Shown here: one piece after another, positions 17,011 to 28,359 of the stretch
Layout of the letters: each line of letters starts with the position of its first letter
How positions within the stretch are numbered: position 1 is the first letter of the stretch
Assembly: GCF_002216145.1 (NCBI RefSeq)
Contig: NZ_CP022278.1
Span: 1,178,001-1,242,000, forward strand
DNA: 64,000 nt
Direction of reading: 5' to 3'
Origin: Neisseria chenwenguii
GTDB lineage: Bacteria > Pseudomonadota > Gammaproteobacteria > Burkholderiales > Neisseriaceae
Made by a program: the position numbers and the translations under genes
The notes under the pieces: generated by a model
The model's input: only the letters and a program-made list of their open reading frames with translations
Database searches by the model: none
Told to the model about the DNA's origin: nothing

Positions 17011-17946
17011 ATGAGCGTATTGATTATTGCCGAACACGACAACCAAAAGTTGAATCCCGCAACGCTTCATGCAGTTACTGCGGCGGCGAAATTGGGCAGC
17101 GTCGATATTTTGGTAGCCGGTAAAAATGCGGCAGCGGTTGCCGATTCGGCCAAGCAGATTGCCGGCGTATCTAAAGTTTTGCTGGCTGATGCCGATTATT
17201 ATGCCGAAGGTTTGGCGGAAGAGCTGGCGCCGTTGGTTGTGAAACTGGCGGCTGATTACCGCTATATTGCAGCGACTGCGACGGCATTCGGTAAAAACCT
17301 GTTGCCGCGCGTGGCGGCTTTGCTGGATGTGCCGCAGATTTCCGATTTAACCGAAGTGGTTGATTCGGATACGTTCGTCCGCCCGATTTATGCAGGGAAT
17401 GCGTTTGAAACGGTAGAATGTCAGGCTGAGAAATTGGTGTTGACCTTCCGTGCAACAGCTTTTGATGCGGCAGCCGCTGCCGGAGGAAATGCGGAAGTTT
17501 TGGCAGTAGAGGCAACGCCTGCGCAAAATCTGAGCCGCTTCGTCGGTCGTGAATTACCGCAATCTGACCGCCCCGAGCTGACGCAGGCGAAAGTGGTGGT
17601 TTCGGGCGGGCGCGCGTTGGGTAGTGCTGAAAAATTCAATGAGCTGCTAACACCGCTGGCCGATACTTTGGGTGCCGCCGTTGGCGCTACCCGATCAGCT
17701 GTGGATGCAGAGTATGCGCCGAACGATTCCCAAGTCGGTCAAACCGGCAAAGTGGTCGCGCCACAGCTTTATATTGCCGTCGGCATTTCCGGCGCGATTC
17801 AGCATACGGCAGGAATGCAGGACAGCAAAGTCATTGTGGCCATCAATAAAGATCCTGATGCGCCGATTTTCAATGTGGCGGATTACGGCATTGTCGGCGA
17901 TTTGTTTGAAATCGTGCCGCAGTTAACAGCTGCTTTGAAAGGCTGA
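17011..17946 (+). CDS. etfA: Electron transfer flavoprotein, alpha subunit
   Basis: 311-residue FAD-binding partner of EtfB. Domain I begins SVLIIAEHDNQKLNPATLHA; the C-terminal FAD domain shows VVSGGRALGS, GAAVGATRSAVDAEY, QVGQTGKVVAPQLYIAVGIS, GAIQHTAGM and the terminal DYGIVGDLFEIVPQL. Ribosome site AAGGAGCGAG precedes the ATG, in the short gap after etfB. A parS site lies directly after the stop codon. Confidence 0.97.
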   Translation: MSVLIIAEHDNQKLNPATLHAVTAAAKLGSVDILVAGKNAAAVADSAKQIAGVSKVLLADADYYAEGLAEELAPLVVKLAADYRYIAATATAFGKNLLPRVAALLDVPQISDLTEVVDSDTFVRPIYAGNAFETVECQAEKLVLTFRATAFDAAAAAGGNAEVLAVEATPAQNLSRFVGRELPQSDRPELTQAKVVVSGGRALGSAEKFNELLTPLADTLGAAVGATRSAVDAEYAPNDSQVGQTGKVVAPQLYIAVGISGAIQHTAGMQDSKVIVAINKDPDAPIFNVADYGIVGDLFEIVPQLTAALKG

Positions 17947-17950
17947 TTCC

Positions 17951-17964
17951 GTTTCACGTGAAAC
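17951..17964. other. parS site 2 (ParB binding)
   Basis: GTTTCACGTGAAAC, the same perfect palindrome as at 15091, five bases after the etfA stop and 2.86 kb from site 1. Confidence 0.85.
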
Positions 17965-18021
17965 CTGTTTTCAGACGGCCTCGGGTATCCGCAGGCCGTC
18001 TGAATTGTTTACGGATAGAGC

Positions 18022-18636
18022 ATGACAGTTACCGCTTATAAAACCATTGCAGTGCCCGTCGAGGCTGAGTTTAAAGACAAAGGCAGCCGCTTTATCGCCT
18101 ATGCTTATCCCGTTCGGACGGCGGCGGAAATCAAGCATTATGTAGGGGTTTTAAGGGAAGAACACCGCAAGGCGCGGCATTGGTGTTACGCCTACCGTTT
18201 GGGCGTGGATAATACGCAGTTTCGTGCCAATGACGACGGCGAGCCTTCGGGCAGCGCAGGCCGCCCTATTTTGGGACAGATTGATTCGTGCGGTTTGACG
18301 GATGTTTTAGTGGTCGTTGTGCGCTATTTCGGCGGCACACTGCTGGGTGTGCCCGGGCTGATTCACGCCTATAAAACGGCGGCGGCAGATGCGTTGGCCG
18401 TTGCGCAAATCGTTGAAAAGAATGTTGAAAAAACAGTTTGGATTCGTTGCGATTATCCTGCGCTAAACGACGCCATCCGCATTGTCAAACAACATCAGGC
18501 AGAAATTTTAGAACAAGATTTGCAGTTGGATTGCAGGCTGACAGTCAAGCTGCCGCTGGCAGCATTTGAAGCCTGCGTAGCTGCCTGGCAGCATATGCGG
18601 CAGATTGAAGTGGATGTAGAAAAGCCGTTTGAATGA
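18022..18636 (+). CDS. YigZ/IMPACT family protein
   Basis: 204 residues, UPF0029 (IMPACT N-terminal) fold followed by the small DUF1949 domain. Recognised by KDKGSRFIAYAYPV, ARHWCYAYRLG, the family signature NDDGEPSGSAGRPILGQI and the VVVVRYFGGTLLGVPGLIHAY motif. Its function is unsettled: bacterial members have been linked to ribosome or translation control by analogy with eukaryotic IMPACT. Convergent with prfB, sharing a DUS terminator. Confidence 0.9.
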   Translation: MTVTAYKTIAVPVEAEFKDKGSRFIAYAYPVRTAAEIKHYVGVLREEHRKARHWCYAYRLGVDNTQFRANDDGEPSGSAGRPILGQIDSCGLTDVLVVVVRYFGGTLLGVPGLIHAYKTAAADALAVAQIVEKNVEKTVWIRCDYPALNDAIRIVKQHQAEILEQDLQLDCRLTVKLPLAAFEACVAAWQHMRQIEVDVEKPFE

Positions 18637-18654
18637 TGTGAAGTGCAGATACAA

Positions 18655-18684
18655 AAAAGGCCGTCTGAACTTTCAGACGGCCTT
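18655..18684. terminator. DUS inverted-repeat terminator between yigZ-like gene and prfB
   Basis: AAAAGGCCGTCTGAA and inverted copy with a short spacer, between convergent genes. Confidence 0.8.
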
Positions 18685-18703
18685 ACATTTTAAAACCCGA
18701 TAA

Positions 18704-19807
18704 TCAAACGCCCTGTTTCAGACTTGCTTCGATGAAGCCGTCCAAATCGCCGTCGAGTACGGCTTTGGTATTGCCGATTTCGTAACCGGTACGCAAATCC
18801 TTGATGCGGGACGAGTCCAATACATACGAACGGATCTGGCTGCCCCAGCCCACATCCGATTTGCCCTCTTCCAGCGCCTGTTTTTCTTCATTGCGTTTGC
18901 GCATTTCCAAATCGTACAACTTGGCTTTCAGCATATCCATCGCCGCGGCTTTATTGGCGTGTTGCGAACGGTCGTTTTGGCATTGAACCACAATTCCCGT
19001 CGGCTCGTGGGTAATGCGCACGGCGGAATCAGTTTTGTTGATGTGCTGACCGCCTGCACCGGATGCGCGGTAAGTGTCGATGCGCAGGTCGGCGGGGTTG
19101 ATTTCGATTTCGATGCTGTCGTCGATTTCGGGGTAAACAAATACCGAGGCAAACGAAGTATGGCGCTTGTTGTTAGAGTCAAACGGCGAATAGCGTACCA
19201 AGCGGTGAACGCCGGTTTCCGTGCGCAAGAGGCCGTAGGCGTATTCTCCTTCCAAGCGGATGGTGGCGCGGTTGATGCCGGCGATTTCGCCGTCGTCTTC
19301 TTCCAGAATTTCGATTTTGAAGCCGCGGCGTTCGGCATAGCGCGAATACATGCGGAACAGCATGCCTGCCCAGTCTTCCGCTTCCGTGCCGCCCGCGCCG
19401 GCGGTAATGTCGATAAAGCAGTTGTTCGGATCGGCAGGCTGGTTGAACATTCGCTTGAATTCCAAATCCGCCATCTGTTTTTCCAGATTGGCCACGTCTT
19501 CCTGAAGCGCGGCGAAGCCTTCCTCGTCGTTTTCCTCCACCGTCATTTCAATCAGCATCCGGTTGTCTTCGATGCCGCTGCTGATGGTGTCGAGCGTCAG
19601 AACGATGCCTTCCAGAATCTTGCGCTCTTTGCCGATTTCCTGCGCTTTTTTCGGGTTGTTCCACAATTCGGGATCCTCGGAAAGGCCGATGACTTCTTCC
19701 AAGCGGTCTTTCTTGCCCTGATAATCCATATACACGCGGATATCCGCGCTCCGTCGCTCCAAATCGTCGAGCGTATTGTTGAGTTGGTTGATGAGTTCGG
19801 CTTCCAT
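18704..19807 (-). CDS. prfB: Peptide chain release factor 2
   Basis: 367-residue RF2 that reads UAA and UGA. The tripeptide anticodon SPF is present in [16 protein letters not shown], and the hydrolysis motif GGQ in [17 protein letters not shown]. In many bacteria RF2 is made by a programmed +1 frameshift at CUU-UGA-C near codon 26; here the equivalent place reads GTG TAT ATG GAT TAT (VYMDY) in one continuous frame, so that autoregulation is absent. The start at 19807 begins the conserved MEAELINQL; a longer reading from 19942 runs through two DUS copies. Confidence 0.95.
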   Translation of the reverse strand: MEAELINQLNNTLDDLERRSADIRVYMDYQGKKDRLEEVIGLSEDPELWNNPKKAQEIGKERKILEGIVLTLDTISSGIEDNRMLIEMTVEENDEEGFAALQEDVANLEKQMADLEFKRMFNQPADPNNCFIDITAGAGGTEAEDWAGMLFRMYSRYAERRGFKIEILEEDDGEIAGINRATIRLEGEYAYGLLRTETGVHRLVRYSPFDSNNKRHTSFASVFVYPEIDDSIEIEINPADLRIDTYRASGAGGQHINKTDSAVRITHEPTGIVVQCQNDRSQHANKAAAMDMLKAKLYDLEMRKRNEEKQALEEGKSDVGWGSQIRSYVLDSSRIKDLRTGYEIGNTKAVLDGDLDGFIEASLKQGV

Positions 19808-19874
19808 ATCGTTGTTTCTTTCTGAATTTAAGGGCTGTATTGTAAGGGATTTGCAGGCTTTTTTCCATGATGGC

Positions 19875-19916
19875 AGGCCGTCTGAAAACAGCGCACAGAT
19901 GCTTTTCAGACGGCCT
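19875..19916. terminator. DUS inverted pair upstream of prfB
   Basis: AGGCCGTCTGAAAA..TTTTCAGACGGCCT in the region between divergent prfB and purD. Termination of a through-transcript is possible but not required here. Confidence 0.5.
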
Positions 19917-19933
19917 TTTCTCCAGGCGCAAGA

Positions 19934-19963
19934 TTGTTTCAAAACGGCCGGATAGGCTATAAT
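19934..19963 (+). promoter_or_regulatory. Candidate purD promoter
   Basis: TTGTTT and TATAAT are separated by 18 bases, about 40 bases before the start codon. GAGGAG provides the ribosome site. Confidence 0.55.
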
Positions 19964-20004
19964 CAGAGTCTTATTTTGTAAACAATATGAATTGAGGAGA
20001 TGGC

Positions 20005-21273
20005 ATGAAACTGCTCGTTATCGGCAGCGGCGGACGCGAACATGCATTGGCTTGGAAATTGGCGCAGTCGCCCAAAGTAGAAACCGTATTTGTCGCGCCG
20101 GGTAACGCGGGTACGGCGGTTGAGCCCAAGCTCGAAAATTTAGCTCTGAGCGCCCATGCCGATCTGATCGATTTCTGCCGCAAAGAAAACATCGCGTTTA
20201 CCCTCGTCGGCCCCGAAGCGCCGCTGGCTGCGGGGATTGTGGACGATTTCCGTGCCGCCGGTCTGAAAATCTTCGGCCCGACCCGATACGCCGCGCAGCT
20301 TGAAAGCTCGAAAGATTTCGCCAAAACCTTTATGGCGAAATACTGCATTCCCACCGCGCAATACCAAACCTTTGAAAATGCCGCAGAGGCACATGACTAT
20401 GTCAGTCGGAAAGGTGCGCCGATTGTGATTAAGGCTGACGGCCTCGCTGCCGGCAAAGGCGTGATTGTCGCCATGACTTTGGACGAGGCGCACGCCGCCA
20501 TCGACGATATGCTGCTGGGCAACAAAATGGGTAATGCCGGCGCGCGCGTGGTGATTGAAGACTTCCTGCAAGGCGAAGAGGCCAGCTTTATCGTGATGGC
20601 CGACGGCAACAACGTCTTGCCGATGGCGACCAGCCAAGACCACAAACGCCTGCTCGACGGCGACAAAGGCCCGAATACCGGCGGCATGGGCGCTTACAGC
20701 CCCGCGCCCGTGGTCACGCCCGAAGTATACCGCCGCGCGATGGACGAAATCATTCTGCCGACCATCGAAGGCATGAAGGCCGAAGGCTATCCGTTTACCG
20801 GCTTTTTATACGCCGGCCTGATGATCGACAAAACCGGCGCGCCCTACACCATTGAGTTCAACTGCCGCTTCGGCGATCCCGAAACCCAGCCGATTATGAG
20901 CCGCCTCGACAGCGATTTCGTTGATTTGGTCGATGCCGGCATCGAAGGCCGTCTGAACCAGGTTTCCGCCGAATGGAACCCGCAAACCTCTGTCGGCGTG
21001 GTTTTGGCTGCGGCAAATTATCCCGAAACGCCGAAAAAAGGCGACGCCATTCACGGCATCGAAGCCGCCAATCAAACCGGCAAAGTGTTCCACGCCGGTA
21101 CAGCGTTTTCAGACGGCCAAATCCTCACCAACGGCGGCCGCGTGCTTTGCGTCGTCGGTTTGGGCGACGGTGTGTCCGCTGCCAAAGCGCGCGCCTACGA
21201 AGCGCTGGAAAAAATCAGCTTCGACGGCATGCAGTACCGCAAAGACATTGCCGACAAAGCCGTCAACCGCTAA
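20005..21273 (+). CDS. purD: Phosphoribosylamine-glycine ligase
   Basis: 422-residue ATP-grasp enzyme joining phosphoribosylamine and glycine in purine synthesis. N-terminus [23 protein letters not shown]-grasp loop [17 protein letters not shown], the signature [19 protein letters not shown], and metal-binding [17 protein letters not shown]. Length is normal. Internal DUS copies (for example at 20946) are in coding frame. tsaC follows 70 bp downstream. Confidence 0.97.
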   Translation: MKLLVIGSGGREHALAWKLAQSPKVETVFVAPGNAGTAVEPKLENLALSAHADLIDFCRKENIAFTLVGPEAPLAAGIVDDFRAAGLKIFGPTRYAAQLESSKDFAKTFMAKYCIPTAQYQTFENAAEAHDYVSRKGAPIVIKADGLAAGKGVIVAMTLDEAHAAIDDMLLGNKMGNAGARVVIEDFLQGEEASFIVMADGNNVLPMATSQDHKRLLDGDKGPNTGGMGAYSPAPVVTPEVYRRAMDEIILPTIEGMKAEGYPFTGFLYAGLMIDKTGAPYTIEFNCRFGDPETQPIMSRLDSDFVDLVDAGIEGRLNQVSAEWNPQTSVGVVLAAANYPETPKKGDAIHGIEAANQTGKVFHAGTAFSDGQILTNGGRVLCVVGLGDGVSAAKARAYEALEKISFDGMQYRKDIADKAVNR

Positions 21274-21343
21274 TCCTGCTTAAGGCCTCTGAAAAACGGT
21301 TGCCGCACGCATCCGACTTTTTCAGACGGCCTCTTGCTTCGCC

Positions 21344-21913
21344 ATGAATATTCCCAAAATGCCTGCCGCCGCCATGCAGCGCCGACTCAAAGCCCACCTC
21401 AAGCGGGGCGGTCTGGCGGCGTATCCCACCGAATCCTGCTACGGCTTGGGATGTCTGCCGACCCATGCGCAGGCCCTGCGCCGCCTGATCCGTTTGAAAA
21501 AACGCCCGCAACACAAAGGCATGATTGTCATCGGCGCAGATTTGCCCCAGCTTCTGCCCCTGCTCAAAAGGCCGTCTGAAAACACGCAAACCATGCTCGA
21601 CCAAGCATGGCCGGCGGCAAAAACCTTTCTGCTGCCCGCCGCCGGAAACGTATTGCCCGCATTGCGCGGTAAAGGCCGGAGTAAACTCGCCGTGCGCGTT
21701 CCCTTGCATCACGGCGCCCGCGCGCTCTGCCATATCCTCAAAACCCCGCTGGTTTCCACGTCCTGCAACTGCGCAGGCAAACGCGCGTGTAAAACCGAAC
21801 GGGAAGTCAGACGGCAGTTTGGCGGCAAAGTGATGATTATCGGCGGGCGCACGCTGGGGCAGAAAGCGCCGAGCATGATTATTGACGGGGAAACGGGGCG
21901 GCGCCTGCGTTAA
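21344..21913 (+). CDS. tsaC: Threonylcarbamoyl-AMP synthase TsaC/YrdC family
   Basis: 189-residue YrdC-fold enzyme making L-threonylcarbamoyladenylate from threonine, bicarbonate and ATP, the first step of t6A37 tRNA modification. LKRGGLAAYPTESCYGLGC, RLKKRPQHKGMIVI, and the Ser/Cys motif LVSTSCNCAGKRACKTEREV are diagnostic. The short length indicates the TsaC (not Sua5) type. TrmO, which acts on the same t6A nucleoside, is encoded 7 kb away. A Correia-like element starts 14 bp after the stop. Confidence 0.93.
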   Translation: MNIPKMPAAAMQRRLKAHLKRGGLAAYPTESCYGLGCLPTHAQALRRLIRLKKRPQHKGMIVIGADLPQLLPLLKRPSENTQTMLDQAWPAAKTFLLPAAGNVLPALRGKGRSKLAVRVPLHHGARALCHILKTPLVSTSCNCAGKRACKTEREVRRQFGGKVMIIGGRTLGQKAPSMIIDGETGRRLR

Positions 21914-21927
21914 ACTCAGGTGAAACG

Positions 21928-22075
21928 TATAGTGAATTAAAATAAAAAATCTACTTCGTTGTCTGTGGCTGAGCTCAAAGAGGATGATTCACTAAGGCGC
22001 TGAAGCACCGAGTTCATCAGTCCCGTATTGTCTGCGCCTTGCCGCCTTGTATCTTTCTTATTTTATTTCACTATA
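21928..22075. mobile_element. Correia-like element, long form (148 bp)
   Basis: Starts TATAGTGAATTAAAATAA and ends TTATTTTATTTCACTATA. The middle contains GCTCAAAGAGGATGATTCACT and AAGGCGCTGAAGCACC, matching the centre of Correia repeat enclosed elements. Nearly the same as the element at 59813. Confidence 0.9.
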
Positions 22076-22103
22076 GAAGCAGCGTGCGTTTGCGCAGAAA
22101 ACA

Positions 22104-22137
22104 AAACAGGCCGTCTGAAAATTCAGACGGCCTGTTT
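22104..22137. terminator. DUS hairpin downstream of the adhesin-E-like lipoprotein gene
   Basis: AAACAGGCCGTCTGAA with an adjacent inverted copy, 14 bp beyond the minus-strand stop. Confidence 0.8.
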
Positions 22138-22150
22138 GCAGACAAAAAAC

Positions 22151-22597
22151 TTACAGCTTTTTGCTGCAGACTTCTTCGTATTGTTTTTCCGTAATCGTGC
22201 CGTTCATCACGCTCATCGGGCGCAGCGCGGCGGCGGTGTATTTTTGCGCGGAAACGACTTTGTCGTGTTTGTCGAACAGTTTCAGCGAGGTCAGACGGTA
22301 GGTTTTGTTGGTGCAGTGGATTTCCCATTCGCCGATGGCGGTTTTGTAGGCCGGCGTGTTGGTGAATTTTTCTTCGTCGGCTTTGGAAACGACTTTTTTA
22401 TCGCGGAACGTCGCCAGCGCGCCGTTTTTCCTGATGCTGTTTTTGTCGATGGAAACCTTGATATTGCCGTCTGAAATCGTGCCGATGCTTGACCAGTTGC
22501 CCGAAGTGCTGCCGCCGGACGTGCCCGAAGAGGTACAGGCGGTCAACAGCGCGGCCAATGACGCCGCAGCGGCGAAACGTAAAAAGCGCAGATTCAT
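22151..22597 (-). CDS. Small lipoprotein, surface-adhesin protein E-like
   Basis: 148 residues. A lipoprotein signal peptide ends in the lipobox LLTAC (Cys21), then a Ser/Gly/Thr-rich linker to about residue 35. The body has the features of adhesin-E-like domains: IKVSIDKNSIRKNG, alternating beta strands and two cysteines (IHCTNKTYR, EEVCSKK) likely forming a disulfide. It should be anchored in the outer membrane. Ribosome site AAGGA is well placed. Function beyond envelope localisation is unknown; a related gene (57518) is frameshifted. Confidence 0.7.
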   Translation of the reverse strand: MNLRFLRFAAAASLAALLTACTSSGTSGGSTSGNWSSIGTISDGNIKVSIDKNSIRKNGALATFRDKKVVSKADEEKFTNTPAYKTAIGEWEIHCTNKTYRLTSLKLFDKHDKVVSAQKYTAAALRPMSVMNGTITEKQYEEVCSKKL

Positions 22598-22846
22598 AAA
22601 ATCCTTTCAAATCAATTTGTAAACCGGATGCCGCATTATCCGCGTATTCCGCGCTTCAGGCAAACGTGCCGTCGGCAGCGGCTTGAGGCCGTCTGATGCT
22701 TCAACTATGCTCAGCACAAGTACTTCGATGGTTGGCGAGCAACGTCGAACCACTACGCTCAGTAACCGAATATTCAAGACGACCTCAAGCAGCGCCCGCG
22801 CAAAACCGTTAAAATAACGTTTTTCTTCAAAAGTTTCGGAACGATT
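22598..22846. other. Intergenic region between divergent lipoprotein gene and recQ
   Basis: Contains a DUS and a short repeated phrase, CTACGCTCAGTAACCGAAT, found inverted at about 55399. No gene seen. Confidence 0.5.
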
Positions 22847-25186
<2,340 letters not shown>

Positions 25187-25250
25187 TGCCGGTAAAGTTT
25201 TGACTGTTTCTGACGGCATCAACCTGTCTGTCGGCATTTTTGCAAATTTT

Positions 25251-25280
25251 AGGCCGTCTGAAAAATATTCAGACGGCCTT
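25251..25280 (+). terminator. DUS hairpin downstream of recQ
   Basis: AGGCCGTCTGAA and inverted copy separated by a few bases, 64 bp beyond the recQ stop. Confidence 0.75.
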
Positions 25281-25360
25281 GATTGTATCAAATAAACGCG
25301 GTGAGTTTTCAGACGGCATTTAAATGTTCGACAGGCTCGCCAACCGATGCCTGTTCCACC

Positions 25361-26636
25361 TCACATCTTCTCCATCCAAACACTCAACCTGCCCTCATTA
25401 CGGTTTTCCAGCCGAACCGCCAAACCGTGCAGTTTGGTGATTTGTTCGACGATGGAAAGCCCCAGCCTGCTGCCCTGTTTGTTTTGGTCGGCGGGGCGGT
25501 AGAAGCATTCTTTGATTTTGGACAGATGCTGCGGGGCGATGCCGACGCCCCGTGGTCGCGCACTTCGATGCGCTCGGGGGGATGCGCAGCAGGATTTCGC
25601 TGTTTTCGGGGGAATAGCGCGCGGCGTTGCCGAGCAGGTTGCGCAGCATGAGCTGCAAAAGTTCGTTGTTGCCGGAAAGCGGCAGGGGGTGGTCGGAGAG
25701 TTCGCGTTTGAGGCGGATGCGTTTTTCGAGGGCGGCAAGGTTGGTGTTTTGCAGAACTTGGCTGCTGAGGGAGGCCCAATCGATGGGCTGTGCGTCGGAA
25801 ATGCCGTGTTCGGGGTCGAGTTTGGAGAGGGCGAGGAGCTGGTTGATGAGGTGTTCGGCGCGCTCGATGATTTGGCGGAGATGGTGGGGCTGTTCGTCCG
25901 GTTCGCTGATGGCGAGGACTTCGGTTTGGATTTTGAGGGCGGCAAGCGGTAAAGCGCTGTTCGCGCGCGATGCCTGTCTGAACGCGTTGGAACAGGGTGT
26001 TGAGGGCTTCGACGAGGGCTCGGGTTTCCTGCAGTTCGGGGCAGCGGACGGGGGAAAGATCGGCAGCGGGGCGGTGGGAAGGTTCGTGGGCGAGGATGGA
26101 CAGGGGGTTTCAGGCTGCGGTTAATGGCGGCGTGCAGAATCCATATCATAAACGGCAGAACAATCAAGGAGGTGGCAAGCTGTCCCCAGACGGTGTCGAA
26201 CAGGGTAATCAGGCGTTCGTGCCAGCTTTGGGAAACAGCGGCGGTTTGGCCGGTTGCAGGGTCGTGCAGATAGAGGATGCGCCAGCTGCCGGGTTGCCAA
26301 AAGGGGGCGGTGCCGGTGAAGCCGTCGGTTTGCGAATAGGGGATGCCGCGGCCTTTCCGGTCGGCGAGGATGAGTTTGCCGTTTTTGTCCCAAAGGGCGA
26401 TACCGTTGTGGTCGGGATCAGCTTCGCTGCTCCTGCCCTGCGGCAGGTTTTGGATTTCGGGCAGGCGGGCGGTTTGCCCGCCTGGAACGGCTGCATAAGG
26501 CAGTGCGCGGGCAAGGCCGCTCATCTGGCTGTCGGAGGCTTCGTTGAGCTCTGCAGGGAAAGAGGGTCAGGGAAACGGCGTTGGCCAGCAGGCCGGCGGC
26601 GATGTGGGGATCATCTTCGATGAGCAGGATACGCAT
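25361..26636 (-). pseudogene. Decayed two-component system: response-regulator start joined to a sensor kinase
   Basis: Minus strand. A response regulator opens at 26636 (MRILLIEDDPHIAAGLLANA), but after about 20 residues the sequence passes into a histidine kinase sensor region (in another frame: NEASDSQMSGLARALPYAA, then WDKNGKLILADRKGRG). A membrane segment follows (LIVLPFMIWILHAAINRSL), after which the frame is lost several times. Recognisable kinase pieces in different frames are REQRFTA-LAALKIQTEVLAI, HLINQLLALSKLD, the N-box LRNLLGNAARYSPENSE and the G-box RLGLSIVEQITKLHG. The phosphoacceptor H-box expected between REQRFTA and LAALK is deleted near 25950. Non-functional. Confidence 0.85.
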
Positions 26637-26739
26637 GGGGTGTGCATTTTTTGGGGGGAAGTTTCGGGGTGTGTATTAAACCGCGCGCGGCTTAACCGAA
26701 TCTTAAGGCGTTTTCTCCACAAAATAAAAACGTCTGTCC

Positions 26740-26769
26740 AAAGGCCGTCTGAAAATTTCAGACGGCCTT
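26740..26769. terminator. DUS hairpin overlapping the stop of the next gene
   Basis: AAAGGCCGTCTGAA and adjacent inverted copy. Its end overlaps the TAA of the minus-strand gene at 26768. Confidence 0.75.
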
Positions 26770-27151
26770 AGTTTTCCTCCACCATCACCACGGTCAATTC
26801 TTTCTCGGGCGTGGTTTGGATTTGGGCAAGCGTGAGTTTGTTGACTTTGCGGATGTCGCGCAGCAGGTGTTGTTCGGTATGGGCAACGCGTTCGGCGAGC
26901 ATTTCGGCCAAAAGTCCGGCCCGGATGCCCAGATGGGTTGTCCAGGCGTTTGGGCTGGCGGCAGTCACGGCGCGGCCTTGTTCTTTGAGTGAGACGATGT
27001 ATTCGGCGGCGGTTGCGTCAAAGCCGGAGACAACCGACAGCCGTCCGAGTTCGGCCTGATATTGCAGGGGGGTGATCTGCTGGCTGCGAAACTGTTCGCT
27101 CAAGGCTTCGTAATCGGCCAGAGGCATATTGTAAACGGCGAATGAGAGCAT
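26768..27151 (-). CDS. Conserved hypothetical protein, cytosolic
   Basis: 127 residues from an ATG with AGGAT upstream (MLSFAVYNMPLADYEAL); a seven-residue longer reading begins at 27172. Mostly helical and charged, no signal peptide or membrane segment. I do not recognise the family. It lies between the decayed two-component system and rlpA, on the same strand as rlpA, with its own DUS terminator. The intact frame and ribosome site support it as a gene. Confidence 0.6.
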   Translation of the reverse strand: MLSFAVYNMPLADYEALSEQFRSQQITPLQYQAELGRLSVVSGFDATAAEYIVSLKEQGRAVTAASPNAWTTHLGIRAGLLAEMLAERVAHTEQHLLRDIRKVNKLTLAQIQTTPEKELTVVMVEEN

Positions 27152-27240
27152 TTCGGTATCCTGTTGTGGCAATGCGGAAACGGCGCTTAACCGTCAAATG
27201 TTCAAAACGGCCTGTTTCGGAAAACAGGCCGTCTGAAAAG

Positions 27241-27786
27241 TTAAATCAGGGTTTGACCGACCGGCTCGAAGATTTCTTGAGCGGGGGTTTCTTGGGCGGT
27301 GGCGTTTTCGCCCGGGAGGATTTGTTCGATTTTCACATGAGCCGTACCGTGGTTGATGAAACCGAGTTTTTGCGCGGCGGCTCTGGAGACGTCCATCACA
27401 CGGCTGCCGTGGAAGGGGCCGCGGTCGTTGATGCGGACGACAACGCTTTTGCCGTTTTTGGTGTTGGTTACACGGGCGTAGCTGGGAATCGGCAGGGTGC
27501 GGTGGGCGGCAGTCATGGCGTGCATATTGTAACGCTCGCCGCTGGCGGTTTTACGGCCGTGGAATTGGTTGCCGTACCATGAGGCGCGGCCGCTTTGGCT
27601 GAAATTGGAAACTTTTTGCAGGGGCTGGTAGCGTTTGCCCGCTACTTTGTAGGCGCGGTTGGCGGAAACGTGCAGTTTCTCGGCGCGGACAACGTGGTCG
27701 CCCGCAGGAGCGGCGGTTGCAGAGAATGAAATGCTGCCGATGGCAGCGGCGAGAAGGGTCAGTAAGGTGGTTTTGGTTGCAGTCAA
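27241..27786 (-). CDS. rlpA: Septal ring lytic transglycosylase RlpA-like
   Basis: 181 residues with a TTG start: no ATG exists before the signal peptide (LTATKTTLLTLLAAAIGSI, cleavage near ATAA). The double-psi beta-barrel domain is clear: GRASWYGNQFHGRKTASGE, YNMHAMTAAHRTLPIPSYAR, VRINDRGPFHGSRVMDVSRA. RlpA proteins cleave denuded glycan strands at the septum. There is no C-terminal SPOR domain, and no lipobox is obvious. A longer frame from 27870 would overlap trmL and translate a DUS. Confidence 0.88.
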   Translation of the reverse strand: MTATKTTLLTLLAAAIGSISFSATAAPAGDHVVRAEKLHVSANRAYKVAGKRYQPLQKVSNFSQSGRASWYGNQFHGRKTASGERYNMHAMTAAHRTLPIPSYARVTNTKNGKSVVVRINDRGPFHGSRVMDVSRAAAQKLGFINHGTAHVKIEQILPGENATAQETPAQEIFEPVGQTLI

Positions 27787-27829
27787 AACGAATTCCGTTT
27801 CTTGAGTTGATCTTGGGTTTTCAGACGGC

Positions 27830-28294
27830 CTAAATTCCGCCCGCGTAGTCGTTTTGCCGCCACGCTTCAAAAAGCATTACGGCAACGGTGTTCGACAGAT
27901 TCATACTGCGGCTCTCAGGCAGCATCGGCAGCCTCAGCTTTTGCGCGTCAGGCATGGCATCGAGAATTTCAGACGGCAGGCCGCGGGTTTCGGGGCCGAA
28001 GAGAAACACGTCGTCCGCTTGGAAACCGGCCTTGTCGGGGCGGGTTTTGCCTTTGGTGGTCAGCGCGAAAATGCGGCGGCCGGCGAGGGCTTGGAGGCAG
28101 TCTTGGAAATTTTCGTGTACCGTCAGTTTGGCAAATTCGTGATAGTCCAGCCCCGCGCGGCGCATCTTGGCGGAATCGAGCGGAAAACCGAGCGGTTTGA
28201 CCAGATGCAGATCGGCGCCGGTATTGGCGCAAAGGCGGATGATGTTGCCCGTATTCGGCGGGATTTCAGGCTGGTATAAAACGACAGTAAACAT
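27830..28294 (-). CDS. trmL: tRNA (cytidine34/uridine34-2'-O)-methyltransferase TrmL
   Basis: 154-residue SPOUT methyltransferase modifying the wobble base of tRNA-Leu. PEIPPNTGNIIRLCANTGADLHLV at the N-terminus, LFGPETRGLP, and LPMLPESRSMNLSNTVAVMLFEAWRQ are the family knot motifs. Length is exactly typical. It is upstream of rlpA on the same strand with a 43-bp gap containing a DUS. Confidence 0.95.
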   Translation of the reverse strand: MFTVVLYQPEIPPNTGNIIRLCANTGADLHLVKPLGFPLDSAKMRRAGLDYHEFAKLTVHENFQDCLQALAGRRIFALTTKGKTRPDKAGFQADDVFLFGPETRGLPSEILDAMPDAQKLRLPMLPESRSMNLSNTVAVMLFEAWRQNDYAGGI

Positions 28295-28359
28295 ATAAAT
28301 CAGTCACTTATAAGAATGAAAGATTGCCACAGGGCGGCAGGGGTGTCAAAGCATTTAGG

